DNA of 64,000 nt from Adiantum capillus-veneris (lineage: Eukaryota > Streptophyta > Polypodiopsida > Polypodiales > Pteridaceae), in NCBI GenBank assembly GCA_014529385.2, contig CM043962.1:129146074-129210073 (forward strand), written 5' to 3'. Both the position numbers and the translations under genes were made by a program. This document shows, piece by piece, positions 44,661-57,109 of this stretch; the stretch's first letter is position 1; each line of letters opens with the position of its first letter. Below the pieces are notes generated by a model that saw only the letters and a program-made list of their open reading frames with translations, did no database searches and had not been told where the DNA came from.

Positions 44661-46869
44661 CCATCGTTATAGATTTTGGCTTTAAGCTCGTTCTCAAGAA
44701 TAGAAATTTTAGATATAATAGTTTGATGTCAGATGTGGGTCAAGAAGGACCTGCCCCCATGGAAGTTACTTCCTTAAAGTTCACCCTGTTGAATCCCTCA
44801 ACCATTATGGTGTATGATCTTTCTAATGAAGTATAAGAGAAACTTTCCTCTAAAATGGCTTCTAGCGGATGCTGTGGATTTTGATTCACACTATCTTCAA
44901 TTGAGTAGTTGCTCACTTGCTCTCTTACACTGGGATTGCAAATACATGAAGAATTGATCTTACAAAACCCAAACTCTCTAGCACTTGTAACCTATCAAAA
45001 AATGCTTGATGGCTATGAGTTTACAGCCGCTCTTGTTAGTACAAGCTTATAATCGCCAAAATTTTATTTAACACTTTCAATAACTTCACAATTTTGCTTG
45101 TAACATCCATAATTCAAGTCCAATCTCAATGTTGAAAATACCACTAAGGGTCTTGGAGACTATCTCTATCTGCGGTGAAACTCGGATCTCATTATGTCTC
45201 ACAGGAACATAGATCGCGATCCATGTTTGGAGGCTAAATGGACTTTTCTTGGTACCATCAGAATCAGCATGATAAGTAGGTACTTTGGTACTATTTGTTT
45301 TTTAGAATGTACCTCTGGATTGGAAATTAGGTCAGTTTTGGCACTTGCTTTGAATGCTTGACAATATTGGGCTTTTGGTTTGGTTTTTGATATCCAAATT
45401 CACTTTTGAAAATACCACTAGACTCCTTGTGATGGGCTCTATCTATGGTGCAAGTTTGATATCAGTCTGTGACAGAGGAACATGGATCGTGATCCTTGTA
45501 CCTATTTGTTTAGATTGCACTGAAACTTGCCACGCCGCTTCTCCTTGGTCCACAGATGTCTGCTATATGGTTTTTGTGTGATTTGGAATTTTTAAGGTCA
45601 ACCAAAAGTCAATCCTCAAGTCTATTTTAGGGTTTTCACCTTGAACTGTTTTTTGTCCTTTTTTGACCCATTTTTGAACTTTTTTTACAATAGTTCTTTT
45701 GGGAATGTTCTTCAAATCTTACCAATTATCCACCTTTCAATTTTTAGCTCAAAATCCAAATGAGGTACATGGATCGTGATCCATGTTTGACCTCATTTTG
45801 ACATGAGATTTGGTCATCTTATAGTCTTGGTTATGGTGATACTCTTCCCCAAATCTTTTTGGATTTGAACCACTTTTGCCGAGCCAAAAGAAAGATTTTG
45901 TGTTTGCTTTGCAGTTTTTTTGCTATCAGCTATTTTTGGTGTTTTGATTAGCTTTTTGCACTTTTTTGTTGTGGTCTCTTTTGGAAAAGTTGATCTACTA
46001 GTTATCAAGGATGCATTGGTCAAATATTATCCCAATATGTCTACGACGTACATGGATCGCGATCCATGTTGGAAAACCCCTTGGGATGAATTTTGGTTTT
46101 GCAAGTTTCTTCTTGCCTATACAAGCCAAATCTCACCCCTTTTTGAATTTGGAACTTTAAAAGCTCAATTTCCCAGGTGTTTATTAGATTTTCAAGGTTT
46201 TTTTCAGATTGATCCAATTTCCTAATTTTAGATGTACTTTAGCAGTCTATATTTGTCAAACTCGAGATTTTTGGTATTTGGAATCAAGCTCAAACAAATG
46301 GTGACAATTTTTAGTCAATTGGTCATAGAGGTACTTGGATATTCCTCAGTAAAATTGAGAAAAAAATGCTAAGATAGTTTCCTGCAAGCCTGGTTATCCC
46401 TTTTTTCAAGGTCTTTTTTGGGTTTGATTCAAGTTTGATGCTCTGATTGTCAAATTTTCACTTTTTCAGATTTATGTTCTTTTGTAGGAAATATTTGTTA
46501 TGGGCAATTTTTACCCTGATGCTTTCAACCCCATTTGATGGTTGTAGTTGTTATTTAACCTACTCCTATGAACTAAAATGAATTTAGGAACATAAATAAA
46601 TAAAACAATGCAAAAATAACAATGTAATAGATGGATAAGAAACCCTTAAAAATTGTAGAGAAAAACAAAGAATGAAATACCTTTTATATCTCACTCATAG
46701 CTCTCCTTGCTCCTTAAGAGTAGAACTGGTCAGTCCTTGACTCCAATTTCTACCAAGCACTAAACCCTCGTCTAGCTACTTTACTGCCTATGTAAATAGA
46801 ATGGTTGTCAAAATCTCTGAAAAGAAATTTTTTTCAGGACTAGGTCACTCACCACCTAAGGATCGTGTT
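44661..46869 (-). other. Gypsy copy B 5' leader with palindrome array
   Basis: Untranslated leader between the primer-binding site and gag. It contains four palindromes, at 45207-45226, 45480-45499, 45767-45786 and 46050-46069, with centre spacings of about 273, 287 and 283 bp. Parts of the intervening sequence are also repeated (gaaaataccacta near 45137 and 45409), so the array looks like diverged tandem units. Confidence 0.75.
46050..46069. promoter_or_regulatory. Perfect 20-bp palindrome
   Basis: ACATGGATCGCGATCCATGT equals its own reverse complement. Near-identical versions occur at nine other places in the Gypsy leaders. A regulatory role is a guess. Confidence 0.8.
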
Positions 46870-46887
46870 CCTTGGCAGCGATGCCAA
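46870..46887 (-). other. Gypsy copy B primer-binding site
   Basis: TTGGCATCGCTGCCAAGG immediately follows the 5' LTR. It resembles the aspartate-tRNA primer site TTGGCGCCGTTGCCGGGG with transition differences, as expected of a methylated old copy. Confidence 0.65.
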
Positions 46888-47709
46888 TGGTAGTCGACCA
46901 CCACGACGGACGTCTACAACATAGCTATCTGGCACTAACATATGTCAATACTCAGGGAAGCAACTCGGGATGGGGCACAGAGACTCTTTGAGATTCTTAG
47001 TCTCAAGAAGTGAACCTATGGAACTACATGATTAACTATTTTTAGAAAAACTATCACTCTCTAGTTTGGAAATCAATCTATGTCCAACCTCATCGCTCTA
47101 GGTCATCACGCCTTTTTTGCATCCAATTTGTGTCGGATAGCATCGAAACTTAAGGAGGAGTATTACAACACCTAAAGACACAATCCTACCAAGTCCTGTG
47201 GTCAAGGAAGGTACCAAAATATCGATCCATCCCCAAAAATGTGCAAAAAACTGCAATAAAACTATTCATAAAGGTAGCTCTATAGTATAGAAACACTCTT
47301 CCAAGGTCAAAGCGTCAAAATATAAATATTTTAGCACTCAAATCCACGCATTTATCTCACAAATAGGTTGTCGCAAACCACATCAAAACTAAGAATGGTT
47401 ACACTTAGATTAAAGAGCAAGAGATAGGGAACACAATGCACTAAATGGAATCAAATTTTGATTGCCAATCAAAGAGAAAGATTGATTACAAATTGTAGCA
47501 GACTTGGAGCTCATAGTCAACATCCAAAAATTCTCCTAGATAATGATAATGTTCCCTTTCAAACTAAGGGTTTTGACTCAAATAATTGGGATCCTTCCCC
47601 ATGGCCATTGGCCAATTACAAGGCTTCTTTTAAAAAAAAGGATTGTATATCAGTGAAGTGTGGCGTGTAGCGGGGTTTTTAGGTGACAATCCGTTGTAGC
47701 CACCAAACA
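46888..47709 (-). mobile_element. 5' LTR of Gypsy copy B (822 bp)
   Basis: TGTTTGGTGG at 47709 on the minus strand to GACTACCA at 46888. Shares long blocks with 28751-29590; has a private insertion of about 40 bp near 47430-47470. Confidence 0.83.
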
Positions 47710-47829
47710 ACGAGAAATAGAGAGGGATTACCATGTGAAAGCCAGGCAAAGGGAGATGGAAACTGATCACCCTGACAAACCCAAATATTGGTAGATAGAA
47801 GCTGAGCAACATGAGGCACCTAGACAAAT

Positions 47830-48190
47830 AAAAAGACCAATGATTTGAAGATTTCATTTTCAACATTCAGAGGCACCAGCAAGGATGGCCCATATATCCA
47901 CATCCAAGTCTTCAAAAAATATGCTGACCTCAAGGAAATTTACGAGGATGAATGCCCAAAATACTTCCCTCAAACACTGAAGGATGTAGCTAGGAATTGG
48001 TATTACCATTATCCAACATGTAGGCTCAACACTTACAATAAACTAAAGAAAGCATTTATCTTGGAGAATTGTTAGAACGGAGGGGATGGAGACATTCTCT
48101 CTGAATTAGGTAACATTTTACCAAGACAAAATATCACTCAAGAGCTATGTCGAGAAGATCAAGGCTCACTACACAATTGCATGAACCACC
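47830..48190 (+). pseudogene. Plus-strand Gypsy gag fragment
   Basis: Translates to FSTFRGTSKDGPYIHIQVF, then LKDVARNWYYHYP and TYNKLKKAFILENC, the usual retrotransposon-gag pattern. After one stop it continues with SELGNILPRQN. The orientation is opposite to copy B and the sequence is different, so it belongs to another element. It ends before the microsatellite. Confidence 0.7.
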
Positions 48191-48269
48191 ATCTAAGAAA
48201 TGCATGAGCTATGGTTTTTAAGTAGATTTAAGAGAAATAAGTTGAGGGAGCGCATGCGTACATGCGCGG

Positions 48270-48545
<276 letters not shown>

Positions 48546-48581
48546 ACACAAAAGCCTAGGGGGGGTCATCTGTGGGGGGAG

Positions 48582-48915
48582 CTAATTTGGGATTTCGAAA
48601 CATTGGATGATAGCTTTACCACCTCGATAGACTGCCCATTTACCTTGTTTTGTGGGCTCCATGTACCTTCTTGAGCTCTTCACTTTTGCATTTGAGTTGT
48701 AGCAGAGTGAGTTCTTCTGCAATCCAAAACTTGGTACCTTTGAGAAGACATGATTGTTGGAGAAGCTTGAGCCAACCTTCCCTACTTCCAAATTCCAGGA
48801 TGGCATGCCCATGTGGTATAGGCTTGCCACTGCCTCGCGAGGTGATACAATCTATTGTACTGTAGTCAAGCTTGATCGGCTTGAGAGTCTTGTTGAGGAA
48901 ATTCATGCACTCCAA
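48582..48915 (-). pseudogene. Unassigned conserved-looking fragment, possibly LINE-related
   Basis: Minus-strand frame with NFLNKTLKPIKLDYSTIDCI, GKPIPHGHAILEFGSREGW and GKWAVYRGGKAII. It reads like a real protein (RNA-binding-like LEFGSREG phrase) but I cannot name the family. Its position upstream of a LINE-like tail suggests a retroposon origin. Confidence 0.4.
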
Positions 48916-49193
48916 GAAGTCATTCTTGGTTGTTTCCCATGCTTGGGGTAGCCTGCCAATGCGGATCTTGAGGGTATTTTCTTCTTGAAGTTGTTTTTCT
49001 CAAAGCTCTACTGTCACACATGTCTTCATCTTTGCAAGTGTTGCCGAGTGGGTTTCGATGGCCTTGGCTTTGACTTCTTTCCCTTTGTTGGTTGCAAGAT
49101 CAGCCATGGACTCAAATCGTGCCTCAAGCTTGCTAAGCAAGCTTTGAGATCACGATTCTCTTCCATGACCCGATCAAGATTTTCTTGGGGAGG

Positions 49194-49195
<2 letters not shown>

Positions 49196-49271
<76 letters not shown>
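49196..49271. repeat. (GA)n microsatellite
   Basis: About 37 GA units. Followed by GATGCATCACATCTTGGGGT, the same junction as at 56174. Confidence 0.95.
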
Positions 49272-49275
<4 letters not shown>

Positions 49276-50430
49276 TCACATCTTGGGGTAGGCCCAATGG
49301 AAGATAGCCGAGAAGGCTCAGAAGTAGCAAAAGTGGTTTGTTCACATACTTTCTACAGTAATATACTGTTTGTGGAGTGCAGTCTGTATCTTAATGACTT
49401 GGCAGTGCTCCTTTCCCTAAGTATAGGATTTTAGTCCAATCAAAAAATAAACACTTGTTGTAGTGTGTTGTTGTCACCATGAAAGTGTGTTCCTTGCCTC
49501 TTTCCATATGCAATCACATATGCCCTCACCTTAACGGCATGTGGCCTTATCCAAGACCTTAACATGGAAGCTCAGTGTGTATCCAAATGACTTGGCAGTG
49601 CTCCTTTCCCTAAGCATACGATATCAGTCCAATTAGAAAAGGAAAACTTGTTGTAGTGTGTTGTTATCACCATAAATGGAAGGCCTCTTTCCCAATGCAA
49701 TCACATATGCTCTCACCTTAAAGGCATGTGGCCTTATGCAAGACCTTCACATAGGTGGGAGTATTCCAAATGGGCTATTGGAGAGATGTTTTCCTTGGTG
49801 CTTCTTTGATCAATATGTTGGTCAACTTTCATCACTACATGTGAATGGAAGGTCTCTTTCCATATGCATTCACCTATGCTTGCACCTACAGGGCTTGTGG
49901 TACTCTGTAATCAAGGGTTGTTGAAGAAATATTTCGTGCTTGGCAGTGTTTTGATCAATTTGTATGTCAAATATATTCCTTACAAAATGTACTTGATGGG
50001 CATCCTCTTTGGGATGTCCATTCTTGGAGCGCGTTGTATGTAAGAGCACTGTTGGCTATTGTTTTCTCCTCAAGTTCTGCTTCATTCACCAAATTTGTGT
50101 TCACAAAGTGGCAAATCCAGTGACCAAACCCAAGCAAGAGGATAAAACACAAAACAGCCCAAAGATTTATAGCCATAGCCATGTTGCACATATACTACAA
50201 TCAAGAGAACTCTTGATCGTCGTGTCGCATTTCAACACGAGTCTTAATGTTTTGCATCTCTTTCAGATCTGCATTGTCTCTGAAGATTTTTGCTTCCCTA
50301 TTGATACAAGAGGGTACCTACAAGTCATCAATTTATGGCTGCCACACAGTGCTCGCAATTTTTTTAAGCAAAGACTTTCCACACACATCACATCTTGGGT
50401 TAGGCCCAATGGAAGATAGTCAAGGAAGTC
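49272..50430 (+). pseudogene. PPR pseudogene, plus strand, cluster 1
   Basis: Frames include EGLFPNAITYALTLKACGLM and LHIGGSIPNGLLER, then a second unit with YACTYRACG and a frame reading DGHPLWDVHSWSALYV. PPR proteins bind organellar RNA. This remnant holds two or three diverged units with stops and no start or targeting peptide. It is duplicated at 56176-57100. Confidence 0.68.
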
Positions 50431-50469
50431 TCAAAAATAGTAACCAAACATGACATCATTAGGAAACAA

Positions 50470-51880
50470 CCCTTGACTACTAATCTCATCGAGAATTCTC
50501 TCAGCCATGTCAACACAAGGTGCCAACACTATCGCATTTGGTCAAAATAGCAAAGACTAGCTTCCTTGCCACGATAATATTGGGCATATCCAAAATCAAC
50601 AAGCTCCAAGAGATGACATCCTACAGACAATGTAATTTTGCAATAAACGAAAACCGTCTTCTCAGCTTCATTGACCAGCCGTTGCTGGGCATATCAAAAA
50701 ACACAGTGCCAACACTATCGCATTTTAAAAAAAAAGCTTCCTTGCTTTTTAATATTTTTGGGCATATCCAAAATCAACAAGCTCCAATTGACATCCTACA
50801 GACAATGTAATTTTGCAAAAAACGAAAAAAACTTCTCCTTCATTTTCTTTCCAGCTGTTGCATCCTATCCTGCCAGATTTTTAAATTCTTTTTGTTTTTT
50901 TTGGCAAACCACCCTCACTTCACATCTAGTTAAAATAGCTCAAAGCTTTCTTTGATAGCCACGCCGCTCATATCCTACAATCAACGCATTTTAGAACGTG
51001 ACATTTTGCATTGAAAGCTCATCCACAATTTTTTGTGCACTCATAAGGACACCACATTTGGCATACATATTGACCAAAGCATTGCCAAGCGCAACATGTT
51101 TTGCCAACAGCCTATAACTAGCAACCTCATTGTGAATTCTTTCACCCATTTTAAGGCCTTGTATAAGGCCACACACCCTCAAGGTGCAAGCATAGGTGAT
51201 TGTAGTTGGAGAAAGGCCTTCCCTTCGTAGTTGGTAAAAATAGTTCGGAGCTTCCTTGCAATGGCCAACTTTGACATATACTACAATGAACGTGCTCCAA
51301 GAGATGACATCGTTGAGAGGATGCCCATCTAAAATTTTTGTGCTTTTGTGAGGGCATAACATTTGGCATACATGCCAATCAAAGCACTGCCAAACATGAA
51401 ATCATTAGGACAACCCCTGTCTTTCATAAGGGCACCACATTTGTCATATATATCGACTAAAGCATTGCCAATCACAACATGTGTCGCCAACAACGTTTGA
51501 CTCGAAAACTCATTACACATTCTCTCACCCATTTGAAGGCCTCGAATAAGGCCACACATATTCAAGGTGCAAGCATATGTGATTGTTGTTAGAGAAAGGC
51601 CTTCTCTTTGCATATGGTAAAAACAACCAAGAGCTTCCTTGCCATGGCCAACTTGGGCATATCCTGCAATAAACGTGCTCCAAGTGACGACATCATGGAG
51701 AGGATCCCCACATAAATTGTTTGTGCTTCACAAAATTTGGCATACATATCAATTAAAGCACTACCAAACATGACATCATTAAGCAATAGCCCCTGACTAG
51801 CAATCTCATCGAGAATTCTCTCACCCAAAGTCAACACAACATGCCAGCATCATCAAAACAGCACAAAGCTTCCTTGCCAC
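50470..51880 (-). pseudogene. PPR pseudogene, minus strand, cluster 1
   Basis: Frames at 51837-51589, 51613-51329 and 51362-50991 carry GDGKEA-like linkers and clear repeats: GERIHNEVASYRLL, VALGNALVNMYAKCGVL and AQKIVDELSMQNVTF. Three to four PLS-type units, broken by shifts at unit borders. Convergent with the plus-strand cluster. Confidence 0.78.
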
Positions 51881-52987
51881 AGCCATATTGGGCATATTTA
51901 AAAATCAACAAGCTCCAAAGATGACATCCTAGAGACAATGTAATGTTGGGCTTAAGAATAGATAGGAAAGAGTTACCAATTCGGGAAATCACTCTTACCA
52001 CAAATCTTTGACAATGCTAGGTGTGTGAAGATGGGAGGAGGGGGGGGACATTGTCTCTCCATCCCGTGGCCAATTTATTTTGTGACAAAGGATTGCAAAG
52101 GACTATCACCTGCTCTATCTTTCTGCCCTCCCCACATCCACCTTATCTCCCCACCTTGCCAAGGAGGCTACTATGAGAATGATTGGCTATGATTTGACAC
52201 TACTTTGGCTCTCCACCTCACTAAAACGGCTACTGTGATAATGGCTAGCCTTGCCTCTTCGCCACTGTGAGAATGATTGGCTATGATACCTTCCTCGCCA
52301 CGTTGATTGTCTCTCTGCAATTGCAAGCTATAGGGAGGTCCTAGTTGTGGTGCTATGGGCAACCACCCGAGCGGTCACATGTGAAAGAAGGGGGCTAAAG
52401 AAGGTGGAAATTCCAAACATTGAAAAATAAAGAGGGAACCTAAGGAGCAACACTTGGGCTGTGAGCTGGAATGAGCCTTCACGTGGCCAGCCTCTAGCTA
52501 GAGTACTAATGATGTGATTCCTTCTCAATATCTTTCGCCCACTCTCTCTTTTTTGTGTGTGTTGGCAAGGTCCCTTCTCTAGCCTATTCCTATACTACCT
52601 CCAAACCAATTGGCTACAAGGCTTTGGCAATAGTAGAGTACTAACTTCTTTTTTCTTTTTCTTTTTCTTGGGGGGCCAGGAAAGGGGGGGGGGGGTTCAT
52701 AGCCATGGTGTTGTAGGTGCAAGCCAACACCTCCTTTATGGACCGGTCCACCAGTGAAACTAACTTCAATTGGTTTCTCTGCATGGTTGCACTCATGAGC
52801 ATTGATAAAAGCACTGATCTTGTGTTTATGTCTACATAGTAATCATGATGTTGGCCACCATGCTCTTTTCTCTACATGCACTCATTACCACCATTGTCCA
52901 TAGTATATATTCTTGCTTGAGCGCTTCTTGGCCTAATTGTAAGTAGTCCTACAATATTTGGCCTTCGCCACCATCAACAACCAATAA
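51881..52987. other. Spacer without a gene
   Basis: No convincing coding frame. A phrase of about 20 bp (gagaatgattggctatgat) occurs twice (about 52174 and 52269), and there is a G run near 52684-52696. Confidence 0.5.
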
Positions 52988-53434
52988 GGGAAAATTAACA
53001 AAATACCCCTCTAATTTGTGGAAATTCCCAAAACACTCCTATTTTTTTCCCAAGCTACCTTCAATATTTTGTCACAAATTCCCAAAATGCCCTTCAAATT
53101 TTCCAAAATTCCCAATATATTGCTTGTCGTGAGATTAAATTTTTCCAAAGATACAAAAATTTGTAGCTTTCCATAAGAAGACTGATTGTCTATCAATGCA
53201 AGATGCTTAAACTAGAATTTGAGTTAGTTATGTAGGCTTTTGAGATGAATTGCTTCATTACTTTTAGACGTAATTCTCTTTAGATGCGAGGTAATTTGTG
53301 ATAAATTACAATCTAAGCACTCAAAAACGGATCTCAATTGTATAAAGATTAGAAAATCTTGAACAATCTAATCAAAATAGATAAAGGGTATTTTGGGAAT
53401 TTCCACAAATTAGGAGTATTTTGGTAATTTTCCC
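52988..53434. mobile_element. MITE with long terminal inverted repeats (447 bp)
   Basis: Left end GGGAAAATTAACAAAATACC and right end (reverse complement) GGGAAAATTACCAAAATACT stay alike for about 50 bp, apart from a 2-bp indel and a few changes. Flanks 52979-52987 (AACCAATAA) and 53435-53443 (AAAAAATAA) agree at 7 of 9 positions, consistent with an imperfect 9-bp duplication of Mutator type. No coding capacity. Confidence 0.82.
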
Positions 53435-53443
53435 AAAAAATAA

Positions 53444-54256
53444 ACAGTAAAGGGGAGATAGGGATAAGGTAGAGAAAAGAAGGAGATAGAGAGAGGGTAG
53501 ATCTTTTGGCAGGTGGCAACGTGGAATCCAACTAGATCCAATATTGAGCTACTTCTTATTTTTTCCCAGTCACGATGAGTATTGCTCTGCTCTGATCTCA
53601 TCTGCGTAGCTTGTGAGAGGGAACATGGCACTTGGTAGAGGTCTCATTTAAGGCTAACATCCAAGAGCTATAGGCCAGCATGAAGGGAAGAAAAAGCGCC
53701 CACAGCTTGTGGTGAGAGCCTACCGTTCAAGAGCTGCCTGCATCCGTAATTGAAGGGCTAGAGTGAAGTGTTGGACTTGAAGCCTCAAGGGTTGCGCCAA
53801 TCTACGCCAGTAATTTAACTCCCCGTCATTGCTTGCAGCATGCCATCGCATCCTCCTTCCACAGTTCCACCCCCTTACTCGAAATCGCAGTCCCAAAATG
53901 GGTCTCCTTAACAGATGCAATATTGTGAGCTTTGTCCTACATGCCTACCAGTAGGGAGCTGTTCAATAGATTAGCCGCCTCAACCTGATAGTTGCCGTTA
54001 ATTATCTCGCTGCACTCCTTGGGTTCCTCTTGCTTGCCTCTCAATGCAATAGTGACTTGCAGTTCCTTCAACAAACATATGTTGACCTCTGCAGACCTGC
54101 AACAATGAGAGCATCTCTGCTTATACCCATGCGGACATGATGCATTGACAACACCTCCACACTCATCCTTCGAGCTTCTGGTTCCTCCAATCTTGACTTG
54201 CGTATTTGTAATGCTCTTGATGCCAAACATGTGAGCAAGAAGGATTCTCACTCACA

Positions 54257-54298
<42 letters not shown>

Positions 54299-54359
54299 AC
54301 ACACACACACACACACACACACAGGGAGGTAGAACATTGTGGATGGATACCAAGGAGAG

Positions 54360-54398
<39 letters not shown>

Positions 54399-55050
54399 GG
54401 GCAAACTTTTGGGGCCCCATTGTATTGCCACCCCTCGAGTCGCGTGTTGCATGTGCCTCAATTGTGCATCCTAATCCTCACCGTCTCCATCCCTGGTGAT
54501 GATTTGGCTAACAAAAATAATAATTACAGCAGTCAGTACCTCTGATCCTATGCGCCAACTTGGGCCCTCGCCATTGCCTCTTGCATGCAGACCTTGGTGG
54601 CTATCTCTCTCCCCATTGTTGAGAGTCTTCAGCATTACCCATTCGCTCGTCAAAGGCATGCAAGACCCTACCCCGAGCTACTTATCTACGTGTTTTTGTG
54701 CTCCATCCTGCCCTCCCTTCACTCGTAGCAGCACCTCAACTCCTCCCTTGACCAACAGATCAGCAACAACGACAGCTTCAAGACATAATGGGTCTATTTT
54801 GAACTTACTCATTAAGTTCTCCTCAAGATTCCATTCATGTTAACTTTCTTAAGTTTTCACACCACAGGATTGTTCCCACCATGGTTGTCTCTAAGCACTA
54901 TGGCGTTCAAGACACAACTGCAAGATGCAGCCATAGCTATTGCCATCCGCCTCCACCTTGACAGTCAACACCTGTGATCGCCTACTCTTGCCTCTGAGCA
55001 TTACAACAACCTCCCAAGGTGCCACTTTCACCTAAAAAACATGCAGTACT

Positions 55051-55095
<45 letters not shown>

Positions 55096-56083
55096 CAATG
55101 TTGCATGGTCTGCATCCCCCCCCCCCCCCCCCCCCCCCCCCTCGTCAATATGTAGTAGAGAGCACTAAGCTAAACCTGGCTCCATCACACTCCTTGCTGC
55201 CTCAGCCTATCCCCCTTCGGCCTCACAAACACCAACGTCTGTCTTGCGCCAACCTACTCCCTAAACATCGAGTCCACTTCAGGCAGTGAGGCTTCTCCTT
55301 GCGACAATCACGGAACCCACTTCCCTTGATTCACCTGCAAAAATGTGTGCGCACGCAGTCGCATGGCAGAAAACGAATGAGAGAGAGAGAGAGAGAGGGA
55401 GAATCGCATCCATGCCTTGGCCTTTGCGTTCATCGCTACTTGCAGAATGGCTTCCAGCTGTCACAAAAAATCTCTCCCCCTTTTGTCCACGTCTCTCTTC
55501 CCCTCCACGTGCCATGTCGCCTCCTTTTTTCACTCAAACTTAAAGGCAGCATCTCATGAGATTCGCCTTCTTAAGAACACTTACTAAAATTTGGTAGACA
55601 TACTCAATGGGATGCGAATAGATTTACTAGTCTTTGTAACGAGTGGCATTTAGTCCCACCAAGCAATAAGAAAATTGTCTTTAGCCAAAACATCCTTCTC
55701 ACGAGTGTCTGTGAAGCTCTATCTTTATAAATCATTATAATGAGTGTCTGGTCTCACAAGCAACTAATAAAAAAAAGTTACATTTTTAAAAAAACAACCT
55801 CTCCTTTTTCATTAGAAAAAAGGAAACACATCACTATGGCCTTAGCCCTTTGGGAAGGCCAACTAGAGTGCTTCGTCACATCGAATTGAGATTGAGCAAA
55901 GTATTGGGTGCGAACTGAGATTGAGCAAAGTACTCAAAAACTGTATATGCCATTTCAACAGTTCTCAAATGAAAAAAAATCAAGAAGATCTATTATTTGA
56001 TGCTATTAATTATGGCTAAGATATATATTAACTAGGAGGAGAGACTTCAAAATGAAGTGTGCGCATGTGCGAGCGTGCACGCA

Positions 56084-56088
<5 letters not shown>
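53444..56088. other. Spacer with microsatellites, no confident gene
   Basis: Contains (CT)n and (AC)n at 54258-54323, (GA)n at 54355-54399, (GA)n at 55050-55093, 26 C at 55116-55141, and (GA)n near 55378-55399. One minus-strand frame (54251-53937) reads plausibly (VNASCPHGYKQRC, VNICLLKELQVTI) but I do not recognise it. Confidence 0.45.

Positions 56089-56174
<86 letters not shown>
56089..56174. repeat. (AC)n(AG)n microsatellite
   Basis: AC to 56116, then AG. Preceded by an alternating purine-pyrimidine stretch (gcgtgcacgcacgcgcac). Close in design to 48270-48401. Confidence 0.95.
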
Positions 56175-56175
<1 letters not shown>

Positions 56176-56179
<4 letters not shown>

Positions 56180-57100
56180 TCACATCTTGGGGTAGCCCCA
56201 ATGGAAGATAGCCGAGGAAGGCTCAAAAGTAGCAAAAGTGGATTGTTATCATAGTTTCTATAGTAACATACTGTTATGGAGCTCAGTGTGTATCTTGTGA
56301 TGACTTGGTAGTGCTCCTTTCCCTAAGCATAGGAATTTAGCCGAATCAAAAAAGAAAAACTTGTTGTAGTGTGCTCTTGTCACCATAAAAGGGAAGGCCT
56401 CTTTCCCGATGCAATCACATATTCTCTCACCTTAAAGGCATGTGGCCTTATGCAAGACCTCCACATGGGTGAGAGTATTCCAATTGGGCTATTGGAGAGA
56501 TGTTGTTCTTGGTGCTTCTTTGATCAATATGTTGGTCAACTTTCATCACTACATGTGAATGGAAGGTCTCTTTCCATCTGCATTCACCTATGCTTGCACC
56601 TACAAGGCTTGTGGTAGTCTGTACTCAAGGGCTGTTGGAGAAATAGTATTTCGTGCTTGGCAGTGTTTTGATCAATTTTTGTGTCAAATATGGTTTCCTT
56701 ACAAAATGTACTTGATGGGCATCCTCTCTGGGATGTCGTCTCTTGGAACGCGTTGTATGCAAGAGCACTATTGGCTATTGTTTTCTCCTCAAGTTCTACT
56801 TTGTTCACTAAATTTGTGTTCACAAAGCAGCAAATTTGATGAAAAACCCAAGCAAGAGGAGTCAAATGCAAAACAACCCAAAGCTTCATTGCCATAGACA
56901 TGTTGCGCATATATTACAATTAAGAGAACTCGTGATCTTCGTGTCGCATTTCAACAGGAGTCTTCATGTTTTGCATCTCTTTCAGATTTGCATTGTTTCC
57001 TACAAGTCATCAATTTATGGCTGCCACACGGTGCTGGCAATTTTTCTAAGCAAAGACTTTCCACACACATCACATCTTGAGTTAGGCCCAATGGAAGATA
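56176..57100 (+). pseudogene. PPR pseudogene, plus strand, cluster 2
   Basis: A near-copy of 49272-50430: EGLFPDAITYSLTLKACGLM, LHMGESIPIGLLER, then YACTYKACGS. Same order of motifs and same flanking phrase. Internal indels differ, so the duplication is not very recent. Confidence 0.68.
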
Positions 57101-57109
57101 GTCGAGGAA

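Larger units (their letters stand above)
28751..47709 (-). mobile_element. Giant Gypsy LTR retrotransposon, copy B (about 19 kb)
   Basis: Paired LTRs (46888-47709 and 28751-29590), a primer-binding site next to the 5' LTR, a polypurine tract next to the 3' LTR, and a complete minus-strand domain series: gag, protease, RT, RNase H, integrase, second protease-like ORF, internal polypurine tract, leader, coiled-coil ORF. The LTRs are diverged and carry indels, all ORFs are broken, and the flanking 5-mers (28746-28750 and 47710-47714) do not match, so the copy is old or recombinant. Domain order protease-RT-RNase H-integrase defines Gypsy; size and extra ORFs recall Tat/Ogre-like groups, but lineage needs an RT tree. 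Confidence 0.85.

Noticed and set aside
28746-47714. A 5-bp target duplication for Gypsy copy B
   Set aside because: The flanking 5-mers TCTGG and ACGAG do not match, so none is claimed; recombination or decay is possible.
53937-54251. 104-residue minus-strand frame with several Cys and His
   Set aside because: Reads plausibly but I could not link it to any family or exon structure, so it is mentioned only within the spacer entry.
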